Positions 36,462 to 48,187 of a DNA stretch of 64,000 nucleotides are shown here, one piece after another. Made by a program: the position numbers and the translations under genes. Under the pieces are notes generated by a model, which ran no database searches, had not been told where the DNA came from, and saw only the letters and a program-made list of their open reading frames with translations. The stretch is from Sulfuricystis multivorans (lineage in GTDB: Bacteria > Pseudomonadota > Gammaproteobacteria > Burkholderiales > Rhodocyclaceae), in NCBI RefSeq assembly GCF_003966565.1, contig NZ_AP018718.1:868001-932000 (forward strand). Reading direction: 5' to 3'. The first letter of the stretch is position 1. Each line of letters begins with the position of its first letter.

Positions 36462-37184
36462 ATGCCCGCCGCCGCACCGCATTACCGTCGCATCCTGCTC
36501 AAGCTCTCCGGCGAGGCGTTGATGGGCGATGATGCCTATGGCATCAATCGCGAGACGCTCTGGCGCATCGTCAATGAAGTGAAGGCGGTCGTCGATCTCG
36601 GTGTCGAGATCGGCGTGGTGATCGGCGGCGGTAACATCTTCCGTGGCATGGCCGGGGCTTCCGCCGGCATGGATCGCGCCACCGCGGACTACATCGGCAT
36701 GCTGGCCACGGTGATGAATGCGATGGCGCTCGCCGATGCGATGCGCCAGGCGGGTATGAATGCGCGCGTGCAATCGGCACTGACCATCGAACAAGTCGTC
36801 GAGCCCTACATCCGCGGCAAAGCGATCCGCTATCTCGAAGAAGGCAAGGTGGTGATCTTCGGCGGCGGCACCGGCAATCCGTTCTTCACCACCGATACCG
36901 CGGCGGCGCTGCGCGGCTCGGAGATCGGCGCCGAGATGGTCTTGAAAGCCACCAAGGTCGATGGCGTCTATAGCGCCGATCCGAAGAAGGATCCGGCCGC
37001 GATTCGCTACACGAAGATCAGCTTCGACGAGGCGATCGGCCGCAATCTCGCCGTGATGGATGCCACGGCGTTTGCGCTGTGCCGCGACCAGAAGCTGCCG
37101 ATCAACGTGTTCTCGATCTTCAAGCCCGGCGCCTTGCAGCGTGTCGTGATGGGCGAAGACGAGGGCACGCTGGTGCATTGCTGA
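36462..37184 (+). CDS. pyrH: Uridylate kinase
   Basis: A 240-residue amino-acid-kinase-fold enzyme that converts UMP to UDP. Motifs: [58 protein letters not shown], and [19 protein letters not shown]. Bacterial PyrH is hexameric and regulated by GTP and UTP. Eight bases after tsf, in the conserved rpsB-tsf-pyrH-frr order. Confidence 0.96.
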   Translation: MPAAAPHYRRILLKLSGEALMGDDAYGINRETLWRIVNEVKAVVDLGVEIGVVIGGGNIFRGMAGASAGMDRATADYIGMLATVMNAMALADAMRQAGMNARVQSALTIEQVVEPYIRGKAIRYLEEGKVVIFGGGTGNPFFTTDTAAALRGSEIGAEMVLKATKVDGVYSADPKKDPAAIRYTKISFDEAIGRNLAVMDATAFALCRDQKLPINVFSIFKPGALQRVVMGEDEGTLVHC

Positions 37185-37205
37185 GTTGCCAAGCGGGAGT
37201 TTTCC

Positions 37206-37766
37206 ATGATCATTGCGGAACTGAAGAAAACCACCGAACACAAGATGCAGAAGAGTGTCGAGGCGCTGAAGGCCGATTTGGCCAAGGTGCGCACCGGCCG
37301 CGCGCACACCGGCCTGCTCGATCACGTGATGGTCGATTATTACGGCAGCCTGGTGCCGATCAACCAGGTGGCGAACGTCACCTTGCTCGATGCCCGCACC
37401 ATCGGCGTACAACCCTGGGAAAAGGGCATGGGGCCGAAGATCGAAAAGGCGATCCGCGAATCCGACCTCGGCCTCAATCCTTCGGCACAGGGCGATTTGC
37501 TGCGCGTGCCGATGCCGATGCTCACCGAGGAACGGCGCCGTGATCTGATCAAAGTGGTGCGCCACGAAGGTGAGACCGCCAAGGTGGCGGTGCGCAACCT
37601 GCGCCGCGATGCGATCACCCATCTCAAGGATGCGCTCAAGAAGCACGAGATTTCCGAAGACGAGGAACGGCGCGCGCAGGACGAGGTGCAGAAGCTCACC
37701 GACAAGTATGTCGCCGAGATCGACAAGCTGCTCGCCGAAAAGGAAAAGGACCTGATGGCCGTCTAG
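37206..37766 (+). CDS. frr: Ribosome recycling factor
   Basis: A 186-residue tRNA-mimic protein that, with EF-G, splits post-termination ribosomes. Its domain I helices include [20 protein letters not shown] and the family core [22 protein letters not shown], with [23 protein letters not shown]; ends in the long helix [24 protein letters not shown]. Length is exactly typical. SD GGGAG precedes the ATG. Confidence 0.96.
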   Translation: MIIAELKKTTEHKMQKSVEALKADLAKVRTGRAHTGLLDHVMVDYYGSLVPINQVANVTLLDARTIGVQPWEKGMGPKIEKAIRESDLGLNPSAQGDLLRVPMPMLTEERRRDLIKVVRHEGETAKVAVRNLRRDAITHLKDALKKHEISEDEERRAQDEVQKLTDKYVAEIDKLLAEKEKDLMAV

Positions 37767-37775
37767 GCCGTCGCT

Positions 37776-38576
37776 GTGAGCCGCACGATGTTTTCCAGCA
37801 CGACGCGCAGCATCCCGGCACCGCGCAGCGTTCCGCGCCATCTGGCGATCATCATGGATGGCAACGGGCGCTGGGCGAAGCAGCGTCTATTGCCGCGCGT
37901 CGCCGGCCACAAGCAGGGCCTCGAGGCGGTGCGCCGCATCGTCGCCGCCTCGATCGAGCGCGGCATCGAATATCTGACGCTGTTCGCCTTCAGCTCGGAA
38001 AACTGGCGTCGTCCCCCCGAGGAAGTCGGCTTCCTGATGAACCTGTTCATGGCGGCGCTGGAACGCGAGGTCGGCAAGCTGCACCAAAACGGCGTGCGTC
38101 TGCGCGTCATCGGCGATCTGGCCGCTTTCGAGCCGCGTCTGATCGACCTGATCCGCCGCGGCGAAAACCTGACCGCGGAAAACAAGCGCCTCACCTTGAC
38201 GATCGCCGCCAACTACGGCGGCCGTTGGGATATGATGCAAGCGGTCAATGGCCTGGCGCTCGCCTTTCCTGAAAAGGCCGGCAACTATGGCGAGGGGGAT
38301 CTGGAGCCGTTTTTGGCGATGAGCTACGCGCCGGAGCCGGACCTGTTCATCCGCACCGGCGGTGAGCAGCGCATCAGCAATTTCCTGCTCTGGCAGCTCG
38401 CTTACACCGAGCTGTATTTCACGGACACGTTCTGGCCCGATTTCGACGCCGCGGCGCTCGATGCCGCGATCGAAAGCTACCGCAAACGCGAACGCCGTTT
38501 CGGGCGCACCAGCGAGCAGCTACTCTCCGCCACGGGCACTGCCGTTGCGCCAGCGCCGACTTCAACCAATGCTTAA
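37776..38576 (+). CDS. uppS: Isoprenyl transferase (undecaprenyl diphosphate synthase)
   Basis: A 266-residue cis-prenyltransferase making the C55 lipid carrier for cell wall and O-antigen. Motifs: [16 protein letters not shown] (catalytic Asp), [32 protein letters not shown] and [34 protein letters not shown] at 37776 has an AGG eight bases earlier; the ATG at 37788 is an alternative start. The last eight bases overlap cdsA. Confidence 0.93.
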   Translation: MSRTMFSSTTRSIPAPRSVPRHLAIIMDGNGRWAKQRLLPRVAGHKQGLEAVRRIVAASIERGIEYLTLFAFSSENWRRPPEEVGFLMNLFMAALEREVGKLHQNGVRLRVIGDLAAFEPRLIDLIRRGENLTAENKRLTLTIAANYGGRWDMMQAVNGLALAFPEKAGNYGEGDLEPFLAMSYAPEPDLFIRTGGEQRISNFLLWQLAYTELYFTDTFWPDFDAAALDAAIESYRKRERRFGRTSEQLLSATGTAVAPAPTSTNA

Positions 38577-39351
38577 AGCGCGAATCATCACCGCGCTGTT
38601 CCTCGTCGCCGCTTTTCTGGCCGTCTTGTTTTTGCTGCCGCCGCGACTGGCGGGGATGACGTTCGCACTGGTGGCCGCAATGGCCGCCTGGGAATGGGCC
38701 GGCCTGATGCAAGCCCCGCTCCGCGGGCGCATCGCCTTCGGGCTACTCGCCTTCGGGCTGTGTCTGCTGTTCTGGACGCGGCCCGAAGACGGTTTTCGGC
38801 TCCTCTGGGGGCTTGCCACACTGTTCTGGCTTGGCGTTGCGCCGTTGTGGCTGAAGTGGCAATGGCCTACCGCCTGCGCCACGCTTGGCCTGGTGCTGAT
38901 CCTGCCGGCCTGGGCGGCCCTGGTCGCCTTGCATGCGCGCAGCCCAGTCCTGTTGCTGGCGGTGATGGCGCTGGTCTGGGTCGCCGACATCGCGGCCTAT
39001 TTCAGCGGCCGCGCCTTCGGTCGGCACAAGCTCGCACCGAGCATCAGCCCGGGGAAAACCTGGGAGGGCGTGGCCGGAGCGCTGATCGGCGTTCTGGTCT
39101 ATGGTTTCGCGGTCGCACCACTGCTGCCGGCCGTGCAAAACCTCGACCGGTTCGTGCTGGCCGGCTGCCTGCTCATCATCACCGCACTGTCGATCGTCGG
39201 CGATCTGTTCGAGTCGCTCGCCAAGCGCCAGGCGGGCGTCAAGGACAGCAGCCAGTTGTTGCCGGGTCATGGCGGCATCCTCGACCGCATCGACAGCCAG
39301 CTGTCGACGCTGCCGCTCGTCGCGCTCGGTCTGCATTTCCTTTCGGCATGA
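38569..39351 (+). CDS. cdsA: Phosphatidate cytidylyltransferase
   Basis: A 260-residue inner-membrane enzyme making CDP-diacylglycerol. About seven to eight hydrophobic helices and the CDP-DAG synthase signature [21 protein letters not shown], followed by [19 protein letters not shown], near the C-terminus. [21 protein letters not shown] is also a family hallmark. The ATG at 38569 lies within the end of uppS, and the gene overlaps dxr by four bases. Confidence 0.93.
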   Translation: MLKARIITALFLVAAFLAVLFLLPPRLAGMTFALVAAMAAWEWAGLMQAPLRGRIAFGLLAFGLCLLFWTRPEDGFRLLWGLATLFWLGVAPLWLKWQWPTACATLGLVLILPAWAALVALHARSPVLLLAVMALVWVADIAAYFSGRAFGRHKLAPSISPGKTWEGVAGALIGVLVYGFAVAPLLPAVQNLDRFVLAGCLLIITALSIVGDLFESLAKRQAGVKDSSQLLPGHGGILDRIDSQLSTLPLVALGLHFLSA

Positions 39352-40529
39352 AGAAGCTCACGGTTCTCGGCGCGACCGGCTCGATCGGTGTTTCCACGCT
39401 CGACGTCGTCGCGCGACATCCGGATCGCTTCCAGGTCGTGGCGCTGACCGGCAACAGCCGCATCGAAGTGCTCTACCAGCAATGCCTGCAGCATCGGCCG
39501 CGCTATGCGGTGGTCGGTCGGCCCGAGGATGCTGCCGCGGTGGGCGCAAGGCTAAGCGATGCCGGCGTGGCTACCGAGGTGTTGGCCGGCCCGCAGGCGC
39601 TCGAATTCGTCGCCGCGCTGCCGGAAGTCGATGCGGTGATGGCCGCGATCGTCGGCGCCGCGGGGCTGATGCCGACGCTCGCCGCAGTGCGCGCAGGAAA
39701 ACAGGTGCTGCTGGCGAACAAGGAAGCGCTGGTGATGGCCGGCCAGCTGTTCATGGCCGAAGTCAAGGCGCATCGCGCCACCCTGCTGCCGATCGATTCC
39801 GAGCACAATGCGGTGTTCCAGTCGCTGCCGGCCGACTATGCCGGCCAGCCTGCGCGCGCGGGCGTGAGCCGCATCCTGCTCACCGCCTCGGGCGGACCGT
39901 TTCGCACCACGCCGCACGAGGCGCTGCGTGCGGTGACCCCAGAGGCCGCCTGCGCCCATCCGAACTGGTCGATGGGCCGCAAGATCTCGGTCGATTCGGC
40001 GACGCTGATGAACAAGGGCCTCGAAGTGATCGAGGCGCATTGGCTGTTCGGTCTGGCGCCAGAGCAGATCGAGGTGGTCGTCCATCCACAGAGCGTGATC
40101 CATTCGCTGGTGCAATACATCGATGGCTCGGTGCTCGCCGAGCTGGGTAATCCGGACATGCGTACGCCGATCGCCCATGCGCTCGCCTGGCCGGAACGCG
40201 TCGCCGCGGGGGTGGCGCCGCTCGATCTGCCGGCGATCGCGCGGCTCGATTTCGAGCGCCCCGATCTCGAACGCTTCCCTTGCCTCGGCCTGGCCTATCG
40301 CGCGCTCGCCGCGGGCGGCAATGCAGCGACCGTGCTCAATGCCGCCAACGAAGTGGCGGTCGCCGCCTTCCTCGACGGCCAGTTGCCCTTCCTCGGCATC
40401 AGTGAGGTGATCGGTGCGACGCTGGACGCGATCCCGGTCGAGGAAATGCCCGATCTCGCCGCGATCCTCGCCACTGATGCGCATGCGCGCAACATCGCGA
40501 GCGAAATGCTGCAACGCTGCCGGGCATGA
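39348..40529 (+). CDS. dxr: 1-deoxy-D-xylulose-5-phosphate reductoisomerase
   Basis: A 393-residue MEP-pathway enzyme: NADPH-binding [18 protein letters not shown] at the N-terminus, metal and substrate residues in [15 protein letters not shown], the flexible-loop region [23 protein letters not shown](V) spread over residues ~203-225, and [20 protein letters not shown]. It supplies isoprenoid precursors used by UppS upstream. Overlaps cdsA and rseP by four bases on each side. Confidence 0.95.
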   Translation: MKKLTVLGATGSIGVSTLDVVARHPDRFQVVALTGNSRIEVLYQQCLQHRPRYAVVGRPEDAAAVGARLSDAGVATEVLAGPQALEFVAALPEVDAVMAAIVGAAGLMPTLAAVRAGKQVLLANKEALVMAGQLFMAEVKAHRATLLPIDSEHNAVFQSLPADYAGQPARAGVSRILLTASGGPFRTTPHEALRAVTPEAACAHPNWSMGRKISVDSATLMNKGLEVIEAHWLFGLAPEQIEVVVHPQSVIHSLVQYIDGSVLAELGNPDMRTPIAHALAWPERVAAGVAPLDLPAIARLDFERPDLERFPCLGLAYRALAAGGNAATVLNAANEVAVAAFLDGQLPFLGISEVIGATLDAIPVEEMPDLAAILATDAHARNIASEMLQRCRA

Positions 40530-41899
40530 ATTCCTCGGGCATTTTCGGGACGCTCGGCGCTTTCCTGCTGGCGCTGGGGGTGCTGATCGTCGTGCATGAG
40601 CTGGGCCACTATTGGGCCGCGCGGCTATGCAACGTCAAGATCCTGCGTTTTTCGATCGGTTTCGGACGGCCGCTCCTGACATGGCGTTTCGGCCGCGATG
40701 CCACCGAATGGCAGATCGCCGCGTTTCCGCTCGGCGGTTACGTCAAGATGCTCGACGAACACGAGGGCGAGGTGCCGGCCGATGAGCTTTCGCGCGCCTT
40801 CAATCGCCAAAGTCTCGCCCGGCGCGCATTCATCGTCGTTGCCGGGCCATTCGCCAACCTGCTGCTCGCCGTGGCGCTTTATGCCGCGCTGTTTACGAGC
40901 GGCGTCGAGGAACCGCGGCCGATCCTCGCCGCCCCGCCTGAAAACACCTTGGCGGCAGAGGCGAAAGTCGGGGCTGGCGAGACGGCACGCAGCATCAATG
41001 GCAAAGCGGTGGCGACCTGGAGTGAGCTGCGCTGGGAAATCCTGCGTCATGTGCTGGAGCGCGATGCGATCGTGCTCGAAACCATCGATGCACATGGCAA
41101 CATCAATTTTCATCGCTTCGATCTGGCCCGGTTGCCTTCATCGGCGCTGGAAGGCGACGTGCTGCCGGCCCTCGGCCTCAAGCTTAAGGCCCCCGATTTC
41201 CCAGCGCTGATCGGCAGCGTGCAGCCGGATTCGCCGGCGGCGCGGGCCGGTCTGCGGGTCGGAGATCGCATCGTCGCGATCGATGGCGAACCGATGGCCG
41301 GCTGGCAGGAGGTCGCGGCGACGATCCGTGCTGCCGGCGCACGCGTGCTGACGCTCGAAATCGAACGCGGCGGCGAGCGGCTCAGCGTCGCCGTGACGCC
41401 CGCGCTGGTCGAGGAGCGCGGCAAGCCGGTGGCGCGGATCGGCATCGGCGTGCGCAGTGACCCCGAGGCGCGCCGCGCGTTTTTGGTGAAGGTGCGCTAT
41501 GCGCCGCTCGAAGCGCTCGAGCGCGCCATTGCGCAGACCTGGGATACCGCGGCGCTGTCGCTGCGCATGATCGGCCGCATGGTCAAGGGCGAGGCCTCGA
41601 TCCGCAACGTCTCGGGCCCGGTGACGATCGCCGACTATGCCGGCCAGTCTGCGCGCATGGGCGGCGAGCACTATCTCCGTTTCCTCGCGCTGATCAGCAT
41701 CAGTCTCGGCGTGCTGAACCTGCTGCCGATCCCGGTGCTGGATGGCGGACACTTGATGTATTATCTGGCCGAACTGATCAAGGGGAAACCGCTCTCGGAA
41801 CGCGTCATGGCAATCGGCCAGCAAATCGGTCTGACCGTGCTTGCATTGCTGATGGGGCTGGCCCTATACAACGACTTTTTCCGACTGCTTTCCGACTGA
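40526..41899 (+). CDS. rseP: Site-2 intramembrane metalloprotease RseP
   Basis: A 457-residue zinc protease. HELGH in [16 protein letters not shown] (residues ~21-36) lies in the first transmembrane helix; two PDZ domains are centred near residues 130-215 and 225-300 ([21 protein letters not shown]); the third metal ligand is in [19 protein letters not shown] (LDG) near residue 400. RseP cleaves anti-sigma factors such as RseA during envelope stress and clears signal peptides. Located directly before bamA. Confidence 0.93.
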   Translation: MNSSGIFGTLGAFLLALGVLIVVHELGHYWAARLCNVKILRFSIGFGRPLLTWRFGRDATEWQIAAFPLGGYVKMLDEHEGEVPADELSRAFNRQSLARRAFIVVAGPFANLLLAVALYAALFTSGVEEPRPILAAPPENTLAAEAKVGAGETARSINGKAVATWSELRWEILRHVLERDAIVLETIDAHGNINFHRFDLARLPSSALEGDVLPALGLKLKAPDFPALIGSVQPDSPAARAGLRVGDRIVAIDGEPMAGWQEVAATIRAAGARVLTLEIERGGERLSVAVTPALVEERGKPVARIGIGVRSDPEARRAFLVKVRYAPLEALERAIAQTWDTAALSLRMIGRMVKGEASIRNVSGPVTIADYAGQSARMGGEHYLRFLALISISLGVLNLLPIPVLDGGHLMYYLAELIKGKPLSERVMAIGQQIGLTVLALLMGLALYNDFFRLLSD

Positions 41900-41912
41900 T
41901 TTCGGCCAACGC

Positions 41913-44201
41913 ATGAAACGTTCTTTACTTGCGGGTCTGATCGCGGCAATGCTGGCCACGAGCGCTGCCGCCTTCGAACCTTTCGTGGTGCACGACATCC
42001 GTGTCGAAGGCATCCAGCGCACCGAGGCCGGCACGGTGTTTTCCTATCTGCCGGTCAAGGTCGGCGACACGCTCACCGAAGAGAAGGCCTCCCAGGCGAT
42101 CAAGGCCCTTTTTGCCACCGGCTTCTTCAAGGACGTGCGGCTCGAGGTCGAAGGCAATGTGCTGGTGGTGTTGGTCGAGGAACGCCCGGCCATTGCCTCG
42201 CTCGAATTCATCGGCGTCAAGGCGTTCGAGAAGGAGCAGTTGCGCAAGGGTCTGCGTGAAGTGGGGCTTGCCGAATCGCGCATTTTCGACCGTTCGCTGG
42301 TCGAGCGCGCCGAGCAGGAACTGAAGCGCCAGTATCTGTCGCAGGGCTACTATGCGGCGCAGGTGACGACGACGGTCACGCCCTTGGAGCGCAATCGCGT
42401 CGGCATCACCTTCGCGGTCGAGGAAGGCGACATCGCCAAGATCCGCCAGATCAACATCGTCGGCGCCAAGGCGTTCAAGGAAAAGGAACTGCTCGAGCAA
42501 TTCACCTTGCGTACCCCTGGCTGGCTGACCTGGTATACCAAGAACGATCAGTATTCGAAGCAGAAGCTCTCGGCCGACCTGGAAACCCTGCGTTCGTGGT
42601 ATCTCGATCGCGGCTTCATCGAGTTCACCATCGAATCGACGCAGGTGATGATCACGCCGGATAAGCAGGACATCTACATCACGATCAACATCAATGAGGG
42701 TGAGCGCTACACGGTGTCATCGGTCAAGCTTGCCGGCGAGCTCTTGTTGCCGGAAGACGAGCTACTCAAACTGGTGACGATCAAGCCCGGCAGCCTGTTC
42801 TCGCGCGAGCAGGTAACCGCGACCACCAAGGCGATCGCCGAGCGTCTCGGCAACGACGGCTATGCCTTCGCCAACGTGAATGCCGCGCCCGAGCTCGACA
42901 AGGAAAAGAAACAGGTCGCCTTCACGTTGTTCATCGATCCAGGCCGCCGCGTCTATGTGCGGCGCATCCAAGTGCAGGGCAACACGCGCACGCGTGACGA
43001 AGTGATCCGCCGCGAGATGCGCCAGATGGAGGCCGCCTGGTATGACGGCGAGAAGATCAACAAGTCGCGTACCCGCGTCGACCGGCTCGGCTATTTCGAC
43101 GAGGTGACGGTCGAGACGCCTGCGGTGCCGGGCACCACCGACCAAGTCGACGTGGTGATGAATGTCAAAGAAAAACCCACCGGCAATTTGATGCTCGGCG
43201 CCGGCCTGTCGAGCTCCGAAGGGCTGGTGTTCTCCGGCTCGGTCAACCAGCAGAACCTGTTCGGCAGCGGCAAGCATGTCGGCATCGGCTTCAACACCAG
43301 CAAGATCAACACGCTGTATTCGTTTTCCTATACCGATCCCTATTACACGGTCGATGGGGTCAGCCGCGGTTTCGACGTCTATGCGCGCGATACCGACACC
43401 ACGAAGCTGACGAGCCTGGCGACCTATGCCACGAAATCGCTGGGTGGCGGCATCCGTTATGGCTTTCCGATCGGCGAGGACGACACGATCAACTTCGGCC
43501 TCGCCGTCGACAGCACCGAGATCAAGACGACGAGCTATACGACGCCGACGATCCAGCGCTTCCTCGACCAATACGGCAGCAAATTCACCGGCGCGATCGG
43601 CACGCTCGGCTGGGCCAAGAACACGCTCGACAGCATCATCTACCCGATGTCCGGCTACAACGCGCGTGTCAGTGGTGAGGTGGGGCTGGGCGGCAGCCTG
43701 CGCTATTACCGAGCCAATTTCCAATATCAGCGCTTTTTCCCGATCGGCCGCGAATACACGCTGATGCTCAATGGCGAATATGGCCAAGGAGGCGGCATCG
43801 GCAGCAAGCCGCTGCCGTTCTATAAGTATTACTATGCCGGTGGCGTTGGCTCGGTGCGCGGTTTCAAGGCGGGAGCGCTCGGCCCGGTCGATCCGTATGC
43901 GACCGATACCGACCAGCGCATCGGTGGTGACCGGCGCCTGGTGATGAACGCCGAATTCCTCTTCCCGATGCCCGGCAGCGGCAAGGACAAATCCTTCCGC
44001 CTCGGTGCCTTCGTCGATGCCGGTTGGGTATGGGGCGTCGGCGAGAAGCTCAACGTCGGCGACCTGCGCTACAGCACCGGGCTTTCGCTGTCCTGGTCCT
44101 CGCCGCTCGGCCCGTTGAAGTTCAGCCTGGCGCAGCCGCTCAACCGCAAGGAGGGCGACAAGACGCAGCGACTGCAGTTCCAGATGGGGACCGTCTTCTG
44201 A
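41913..44201 (+). CDS. bamA: Outer membrane protein assembly factor BamA
   Basis: A 762-residue Omp85 protein: signal peptide to residue ~20 (MLATSAAAF), five POTRA domains (residues ~23-420), then a 16-strand barrel (~425-762). Signatures include VRGFKAGALGPVD (the conserved loop 6 VRGF/Y motif) near residue 650 and the C-terminal Phe in QMGTVF. It is the essential core that inserts beta-barrels into the outer membrane; bamC lies 20 kb away in this window. Confidence 0.96.
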   Translation: MKRSLLAGLIAAMLATSAAAFEPFVVHDIRVEGIQRTEAGTVFSYLPVKVGDTLTEEKASQAIKALFATGFFKDVRLEVEGNVLVVLVEERPAIASLEFIGVKAFEKEQLRKGLREVGLAESRIFDRSLVERAEQELKRQYLSQGYYAAQVTTTVTPLERNRVGITFAVEEGDIAKIRQINIVGAKAFKEKELLEQFTLRTPGWLTWYTKNDQYSKQKLSADLETLRSWYLDRGFIEFTIESTQVMITPDKQDIYITININEGERYTVSSVKLAGELLLPEDELLKLVTIKPGSLFSREQVTATTKAIAERLGNDGYAFANVNAAPELDKEKKQVAFTLFIDPGRRVYVRRIQVQGNTRTRDEVIRREMRQMEAAWYDGEKINKSRTRVDRLGYFDEVTVETPAVPGTTDQVDVVMNVKEKPTGNLMLGAGLSSSEGLVFSGSVNQQNLFGSGKHVGIGFNTSKINTLYSFSYTDPYYTVDGVSRGFDVYARDTDTTKLTSLATYATKSLGGGIRYGFPIGEDDTINFGLAVDSTEIKTTSYTTPTIQRFLDQYGSKFTGAIGTLGWAKNTLDSIIYPMSGYNARVSGEVGLGGSLRYYRANFQYQRFFPIGREYTLMLNGEYGQGGGIGSKPLPFYKYYYAGGVGSVRGFKAGALGPVDPYATDTDQRIGGDRRLVMNAEFLFPMPGSGKDKSFRLGAFVDAGWVWGVGEKLNVGDLRYSTGLSLSWSSPLGPLKFSLAQPLNRKEGDKTQRLQFQMGTVF

Positions 44202-44214
44202 CACAGGAGAGAAC

Positions 44215-44733
44215 ATGAATCGCATCATCCAGGTTATTGCTCCGGTTTTGCTGGCCCTGACCTTCACGCCCGCGCGCGCGGAAACGGTGAAGATCGGCTT
44301 CGTCAATGGCCAGCGGGTGGTCAATGAATCGCCGCAGGCCAAGCGCGCCAAGCTAAAGCTCGAGAAGGAATTCGCGCCACGCGACCAGGAGCTGCAGCAA
44401 ATGGCCAAGCGCCTGCAGGCGCTGCAGGAAAATCTCGACAAGAACGGCGTGACGATGGCCGAGAGTGAGCGGCGCAGCAAAGAGCGCGAATTTGCCGAGC
44501 TGAACCGTGAATTCCAGCGCAAGCAGCGCGAATTCCGCGAGGATCTGAATCTGCGCCAGAACGAGGAGCTGGCGGCAATTTTCGAGCGCGCCAACAAGGT
44601 CATCAAACAGGTCGCCGAAACCGAGAAGTTCGATCTGATCGTCCAGGAGGCGGTGTATTTCAGCCCGCGCATCGACATCACCGAGAAGGTGATCAAGGCG
44701 CTCAGCAACGAGACTGCGCCCGCTGCGAAGTAA
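44215..44733 (+). CDS. skp: Periplasmic chaperone Skp/OmpH
   Basis: A 172-residue protein with a signal peptide ending in TPARA and the start of the mature region [20 protein letters not shown]. The rest is a long basic coiled coil ([22 protein letters not shown]..., residues ~45-130), matching the tentacles that hold unfolded outer-membrane proteins. The conserved bamA-skp-lpxD order supports the call. Confidence 0.92.
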   Translation: MNRIIQVIAPVLLALTFTPARAETVKIGFVNGQRVVNESPQAKRAKLKLEKEFAPRDQELQQMAKRLQALQENLDKNGVTMAESERRSKEREFAELNREFQRKQREFREDLNLRQNEELAAIFERANKVIKQVAETEKFDLIVQEAVYFSPRIDITEKVIKALSNETAPAAK

Positions 44734-44746
44734 CGGCAAGCAACAG

Positions 44747-45778
44747 GTGGCAACGCCACGCACCCTGGGCGAGATCGTCGCCCGTTTCGGCGGCGAGCTG
44801 AAAGGCGACCCGCAGCGGCTCGTCTGCGGGTTGGCGACGCTCGAAAACGCGACGTCCGATCAACTCAGTTTTCTGGCGAATCCGAAGTATCGCCGTCAGC
44901 TCATGACGACGCGTGCGGGCGCAGTGATCCTCGCCCCCGAAGCTGCGGCGGAATGTCCTGTCGATGCGATCGTCACGGTACAGCCTTATCTCTACTTCGC
45001 CCGCGTCTCGCAATGGCTGGCGAAGGTGCCGCGCCCGGCGCCGGGCATCCATCCGAGTGCGGTGGTCGAATCGGCGGTACCGGCAAGCTGCGCGATCGGT
45101 CCGCTGGCCTGGATCGGTCCAGATGTCGCGATCGGTGAAAATTGCGTCATCGGCGCGCACTGCCGCATCGGCGCCGGTGCAGTGGTTGGTGACGATAGCT
45201 GGCTGTATCCCAATGTGACGGTCTATCACGGTTGCCGCATCGGCCGACGAGTGATCGTTCATTCGGGCGCGGTGATCGGGGCAGATGGTTTCGGCTTCGC
45301 GGCCGACGGCGCGACATGGGTGAAGATCGCCCAGAGCGGCGGCGTCGTGATCGGCGACGACGTCGAGATCGGCGCCAATACGACGATCGACCGTGGCGCG
45401 CTGGAGGATACGGTGATCGAGGATGGCGTCAAGCTCGACAACCAGATCCAGATCGCGCACAACGTGAAAATCGGCCGGCACACGGCGATCGCCGGCTGCG
45501 TTGGCATCGCCGGCAGCACGAAGATCGGCGCGCGCTGCACCATCGGCGGTGCGGCGATGATCATCGGCCATCTGACGCTGGCGGACGACGTTCATGTCGC
45601 CGCCGGCACCTTCGTTGGCAAGTCGATCCTCGCGCCAGGCCATTACACCGGCGCCGTGCCCCTGCAACCTCATGCCGAGTGGCTGAAAAACTTCGCCCAT
45701 CTGCGGCATCTTAATGCGCTGGCCGATAAAATACGCGCACTCGAAAAACGCCTCGCCGAACTGGAGAACGCCCGATGA
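44747..45778 (+). CDS. lpxD: UDP-3-O-(3-hydroxyacyl)glucosamine N-acyltransferase
   Basis: A 343-residue left-handed beta-helix acyltransferase of lipid A synthesis. An N-terminal uridine-binding domain ([36 protein letters not shown]) is followed by hexapeptide repeats ([20 protein letters not shown]) and the catalytic His region near [19 protein letters not shown]. The start is a GTG at 44747, giving MATPRTLG. Overlaps fabZ by four bases. Confidence 0.94.
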   Translation: MATPRTLGEIVARFGGELKGDPQRLVCGLATLENATSDQLSFLANPKYRRQLMTTRAGAVILAPEAAAECPVDAIVTVQPYLYFARVSQWLAKVPRPAPGIHPSAVVESAVPASCAIGPLAWIGPDVAIGENCVIGAHCRIGAGAVVGDDSWLYPNVTVYHGCRIGRRVIVHSGAVIGADGFGFAADGATWVKIAQSGGVVIGDDVEIGANTTIDRGALEDTVIEDGVKLDNQIQIAHNVKIGRHTAIAGCVGIAGSTKIGARCTIGGAAMIIGHLTLADDVHVAAGTFVGKSILAPGHYTGAVPLQPHAEWLKNFAHLRHLNALADKIRALEKRLAELENAR

Positions 45779-46251
45779 ACGCCCCGACCGCAATGGACAT
45801 CCACCAGATCCTCGAATATCTGCCGCACCGCTATCCGATCCTGCTGGTCGATCGGGTGCTCGAGATCGTGCCGGGCGAACGGATCGTCGCCCTCAAGAAC
45901 GTCAGCATGAACGAGCCGTTCTTCCCCGGCCATTATCCGCATCATCCGGTGATGCCCGGCGTATTGATCGTCGAGGCGATGGCGCAGACGGCGGCGATCC
46001 TGTCGTTCCGCAAGATGGATGGCAAGCCCGAGACGGATGCCGTCTATTATTTCGTCGGCATCGACGGTGCACGCTTCAAGCGACCGGTGACACCGGGCGA
46101 TCAGCTGATCATCGAAGTGACCATCCTCGGCAATAAACGCGGCATGTGGAAGTTTTCCGGCAAGGCCAGGGTCGATGGCCAACTCGCCTGCGAGGCGGAA
46201 CTGATCTGCACGATGCGCAAGCTGGAAAAGCCGGGACAGCCGGAACAGTGA
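45775..46251 (+). CDS. fabZ: 3-hydroxyacyl-ACP dehydratase FabZ
   Basis: A 158-residue hot-dog fold dehydratase. Catalytic His in [21 protein letters not shown] (residues ~49-70) and the catalytic Glu at the end of that stretch. Family start [20 protein letters not shown]. Supplies unsaturated acyl chains and sits among the lpx genes whose substrate pool it shares. One base separates it from lpxA. Confidence 0.95.
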   Translation: MNAPTAMDIHQILEYLPHRYPILLVDRVLEIVPGERIVALKNVSMNEPFFPGHYPHHPVMPGVLIVEAMAQTAAILSFRKMDGKPETDAVYYFVGIDGARFKRPVTPGDQLIIEVTILGNKRGMWKFSGKARVDGQLACEAELICTMRKLEKPGQPEQ

Positions 46252-46252
46252 G

Positions 46253-47035
46253 ATGGCGGTCAGTATCCACCCCACTGCGCTCGTCGACCCGCAGGCGCAG
46301 TTTGGCGAAAACGTCACGGTCGGCGCCTACACCATCATCGGCGCCGAGGTCGAAATCGGCGACGGCACTTGGATCGGTCCGCATGTCGTGATCAACGGGC
46401 CGACGCGCATCGGCCGCGACAACCGCATCTTCCAGTTCTCTTCGCTCGGCGAGATGCCGCAGGACAAGAAGTACGCCAATGAACCGACCCGGCTCGAAAT
46501 CGGCGACCGCAACACCATCCGCGAGTTCTGCACCTTCAATCGCGGCACCGTCCAGGATGCTGGCGTGACGCGTCTTGGCAATGACAACTGGATCATGGCC
46601 TATGTGCATATCGCCCATGACTGCCAGGTGGGCAACCACACGATCTTCGCCAACAACGCGCAACTCGCCGGCCATGTGCATGTCGGCGACTGGGCGATCC
46701 TCGGCGGTTATACCGGCGTGCATCAGTTCGTGCGCGTCGGCGCGCACTGCATCACCGGTGTCGGCAGCGTCGTGCTGCAGGACATCCCGCCCTACGTGAT
46801 GGCCGCCGGCAACCCGGCCGCGCCGCATGGTATCAACAGCGAAGGCTTGCGGCGACGCGGTTTCGCCCCAGAGACGATTGCCAGCATCCGTCGCGCCTAC
46901 AAGACACTCTACCGTAGCGGTCTCAAGCTCGACGAGGCGGTCGTGGCGATTGCCGCCGAAGCGCAAGCCGGTGTCGCGGCTCTCGCGCCGCTGGCCGAAT
47001 TCCTCGCGACACCCGGACGCGGCATCATTCGCTGA
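46253..47035 (+). CDS. lpxA: Acyl-ACP--UDP-N-acetylglucosamine O-acyltransferase
   Basis: A 260-residue hexapeptide-repeat acyltransferase, the first step of lipid A. It begins [20 protein letters not shown] and shows [18 protein letters not shown] with the catalytic His (residue ~121), [19 protein letters not shown], and the C-terminal helical domain containing [12 protein letters not shown]. Typical full length; follows fabZ. Confidence 0.95.
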   Translation: MAVSIHPTALVDPQAQFGENVTVGAYTIIGAEVEIGDGTWIGPHVVINGPTRIGRDNRIFQFSSLGEMPQDKKYANEPTRLEIGDRNTIREFCTFNRGTVQDAGVTRLGNDNWIMAYVHIAHDCQVGNHTIFANNAQLAGHVHVGDWAILGGYTGVHQFVRVGAHCITGVGSVVLQDIPPYVMAAGNPAAPHGINSEGLRRRGFAPETIASIRRAYKTLYRSGLKLDEAVVAIAAEAQAGVAALAPLAEFLATPGRGIIR

Positions 47036-47041
47036 TCTCCC

Positions 47042-48187
47042 ATGACGCGTATTGCCCTGGTGGCAGGCGAGGCGTCGGGCGACCTGCTGGCCGCACACCT
47101 GATCGAAGCCTTGCAGCGCCGCCTGCCCGACGCCGAATTCGTCGGCATCGGTGGACCGCAGATGCAGCGTGTCGGATTCACCGCCTGGTGGCCGGCGGAA
47201 ACCCTCGCGGTGCGCGGTTATGCGGAGGTATTGCGGCATTATCGCCGCATCGCCGCCGTCCGCAGGCAGTTGCTCGAACGCCTGCTCGCCGAGCGGCCCG
47301 ACGTCTTCATCGGCGTCGATGCACCGGATTTCAATCTCTGGCTCGAAGCGCGCATGAAGCGTGCCGGCGTTTGCACCGTCCATTACGTCAGCCCATCGGT
47401 GTGGGCCTGGCGCCGTGGACGTATCGGCAAAATCGCCCGTGCCTGCGACCAGTTGCTGGCGCTGTTTCCCTTCGAGCCGCCGCTTTACGAAAAAACCGGT
47501 CTCGATGTGGTCTATGTCGGGCACCCGCTGGCCGATATGCTGCCCATCGAGGTCGACCGCGCCGCAGCGCGTGAGCTTCTGGAGATTCCCGACGCTGGCC
47601 CCGTCTTTGCGCTGTTGCCGGGCAGCCGCCAATCGGAAGTCGGTTATCACGCCGAGCTGTTCATCCGTACCGCCGGTCTGTTACGCGAACGTTTTCCCAC
47701 CTCACGTTTTCTCGTCCCCCTCGTCTCGCGAGAAACGCGCCTTTTGTTCGAGACCGCGCTGTGGCGGCTGGGCGCACAGGAGTGGCCGATCCGCCTGCTG
47801 TTCGGTCATGCACGGGATGCCCTCGCCGCCTGTGATGGCGCCCTCGTCGCCAGCGGCACCGCGACGCTCGAAGCAGCGCTGAGGAAGGCCCCGCATGTCA
47901 TCACCTATCGCATGTCCGACTGGTCGTGGCGCATCATGAAACGGATGGGCTATCTGCCCTGGGTGGGCCTGCCCAACATCCTCGCCGGCCGTTTCGTCGT
48001 CCCGGAATTTCTGCAGCACGATGCAACAGCGGAGAACCTCGCCCAGGCGCTCGGCAATCTCGTCCAGGATGAGGAGGTCGAAAAACGTCTGGCCCGCTGC
48101 TTTACCGAGATGCACCTAACGCTGCGTCAGAATACCGCCGAACGCGCGGCCACGGCGATCCTGGCGTTGTTGGAAAAGCGTCGATGA
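47042..48187 (+). CDS. lpxB: Lipid-A-disaccharide synthase
   Basis: A 381-residue GT19 glycosyltransferase. [20 protein letters not shown] opens the protein, followed by VGIGGPQMQ, the [21 protein letters not shown] stretch and [18 protein letters not shown], the UDP-binding loop. The motif [20 protein letters not shown] is also typical. Overlaps rnhB by four bases. Confidence 0.94.
   Translation: MTRIALVAGEASGDLLAAHLIEALQRRLPDAEFVGIGGPQMQRVGFTAWWPAETLAVRGYAEVLRHYRRIAAVRRQLLERLLAERPDVFIGVDAPDFNLWLEARMKRAGVCTVHYVSPSVWAWRRGRIGKIARACDQLLALFPFEPPLYEKTGLDVVYVGHPLADMLPIEVDRAAARELLEIPDAGPVFALLPGSRQSEVGYHAELFIRTAGLLRERFPTSRFLVPLVSRETRLLFETALWRLGAQEWPIRLLFGHARDALAACDGALVASGTATLEAALRKAPHVITYRMSDWSWRIMKRMGYLPWVGLPNILAGRFVVPEFLQHDATAENLAQALGNLVQDEEVEKRLARCFTEMHLTLRQNTAERAATAILALLEKRR

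Noticed and set aside
36369-37841. A 490-codon open frame antisense to pyrH and frr
   Set aside because: Both sense genes are complete and conserved; no start signal or family for the antisense frame.
42762-44759. A 665-codon open frame antisense to bamA/skp
   Set aside because: It is the mirror of GC-rich codon use in bamA, an unmistakable gene; the product has no domain and an odd composition.
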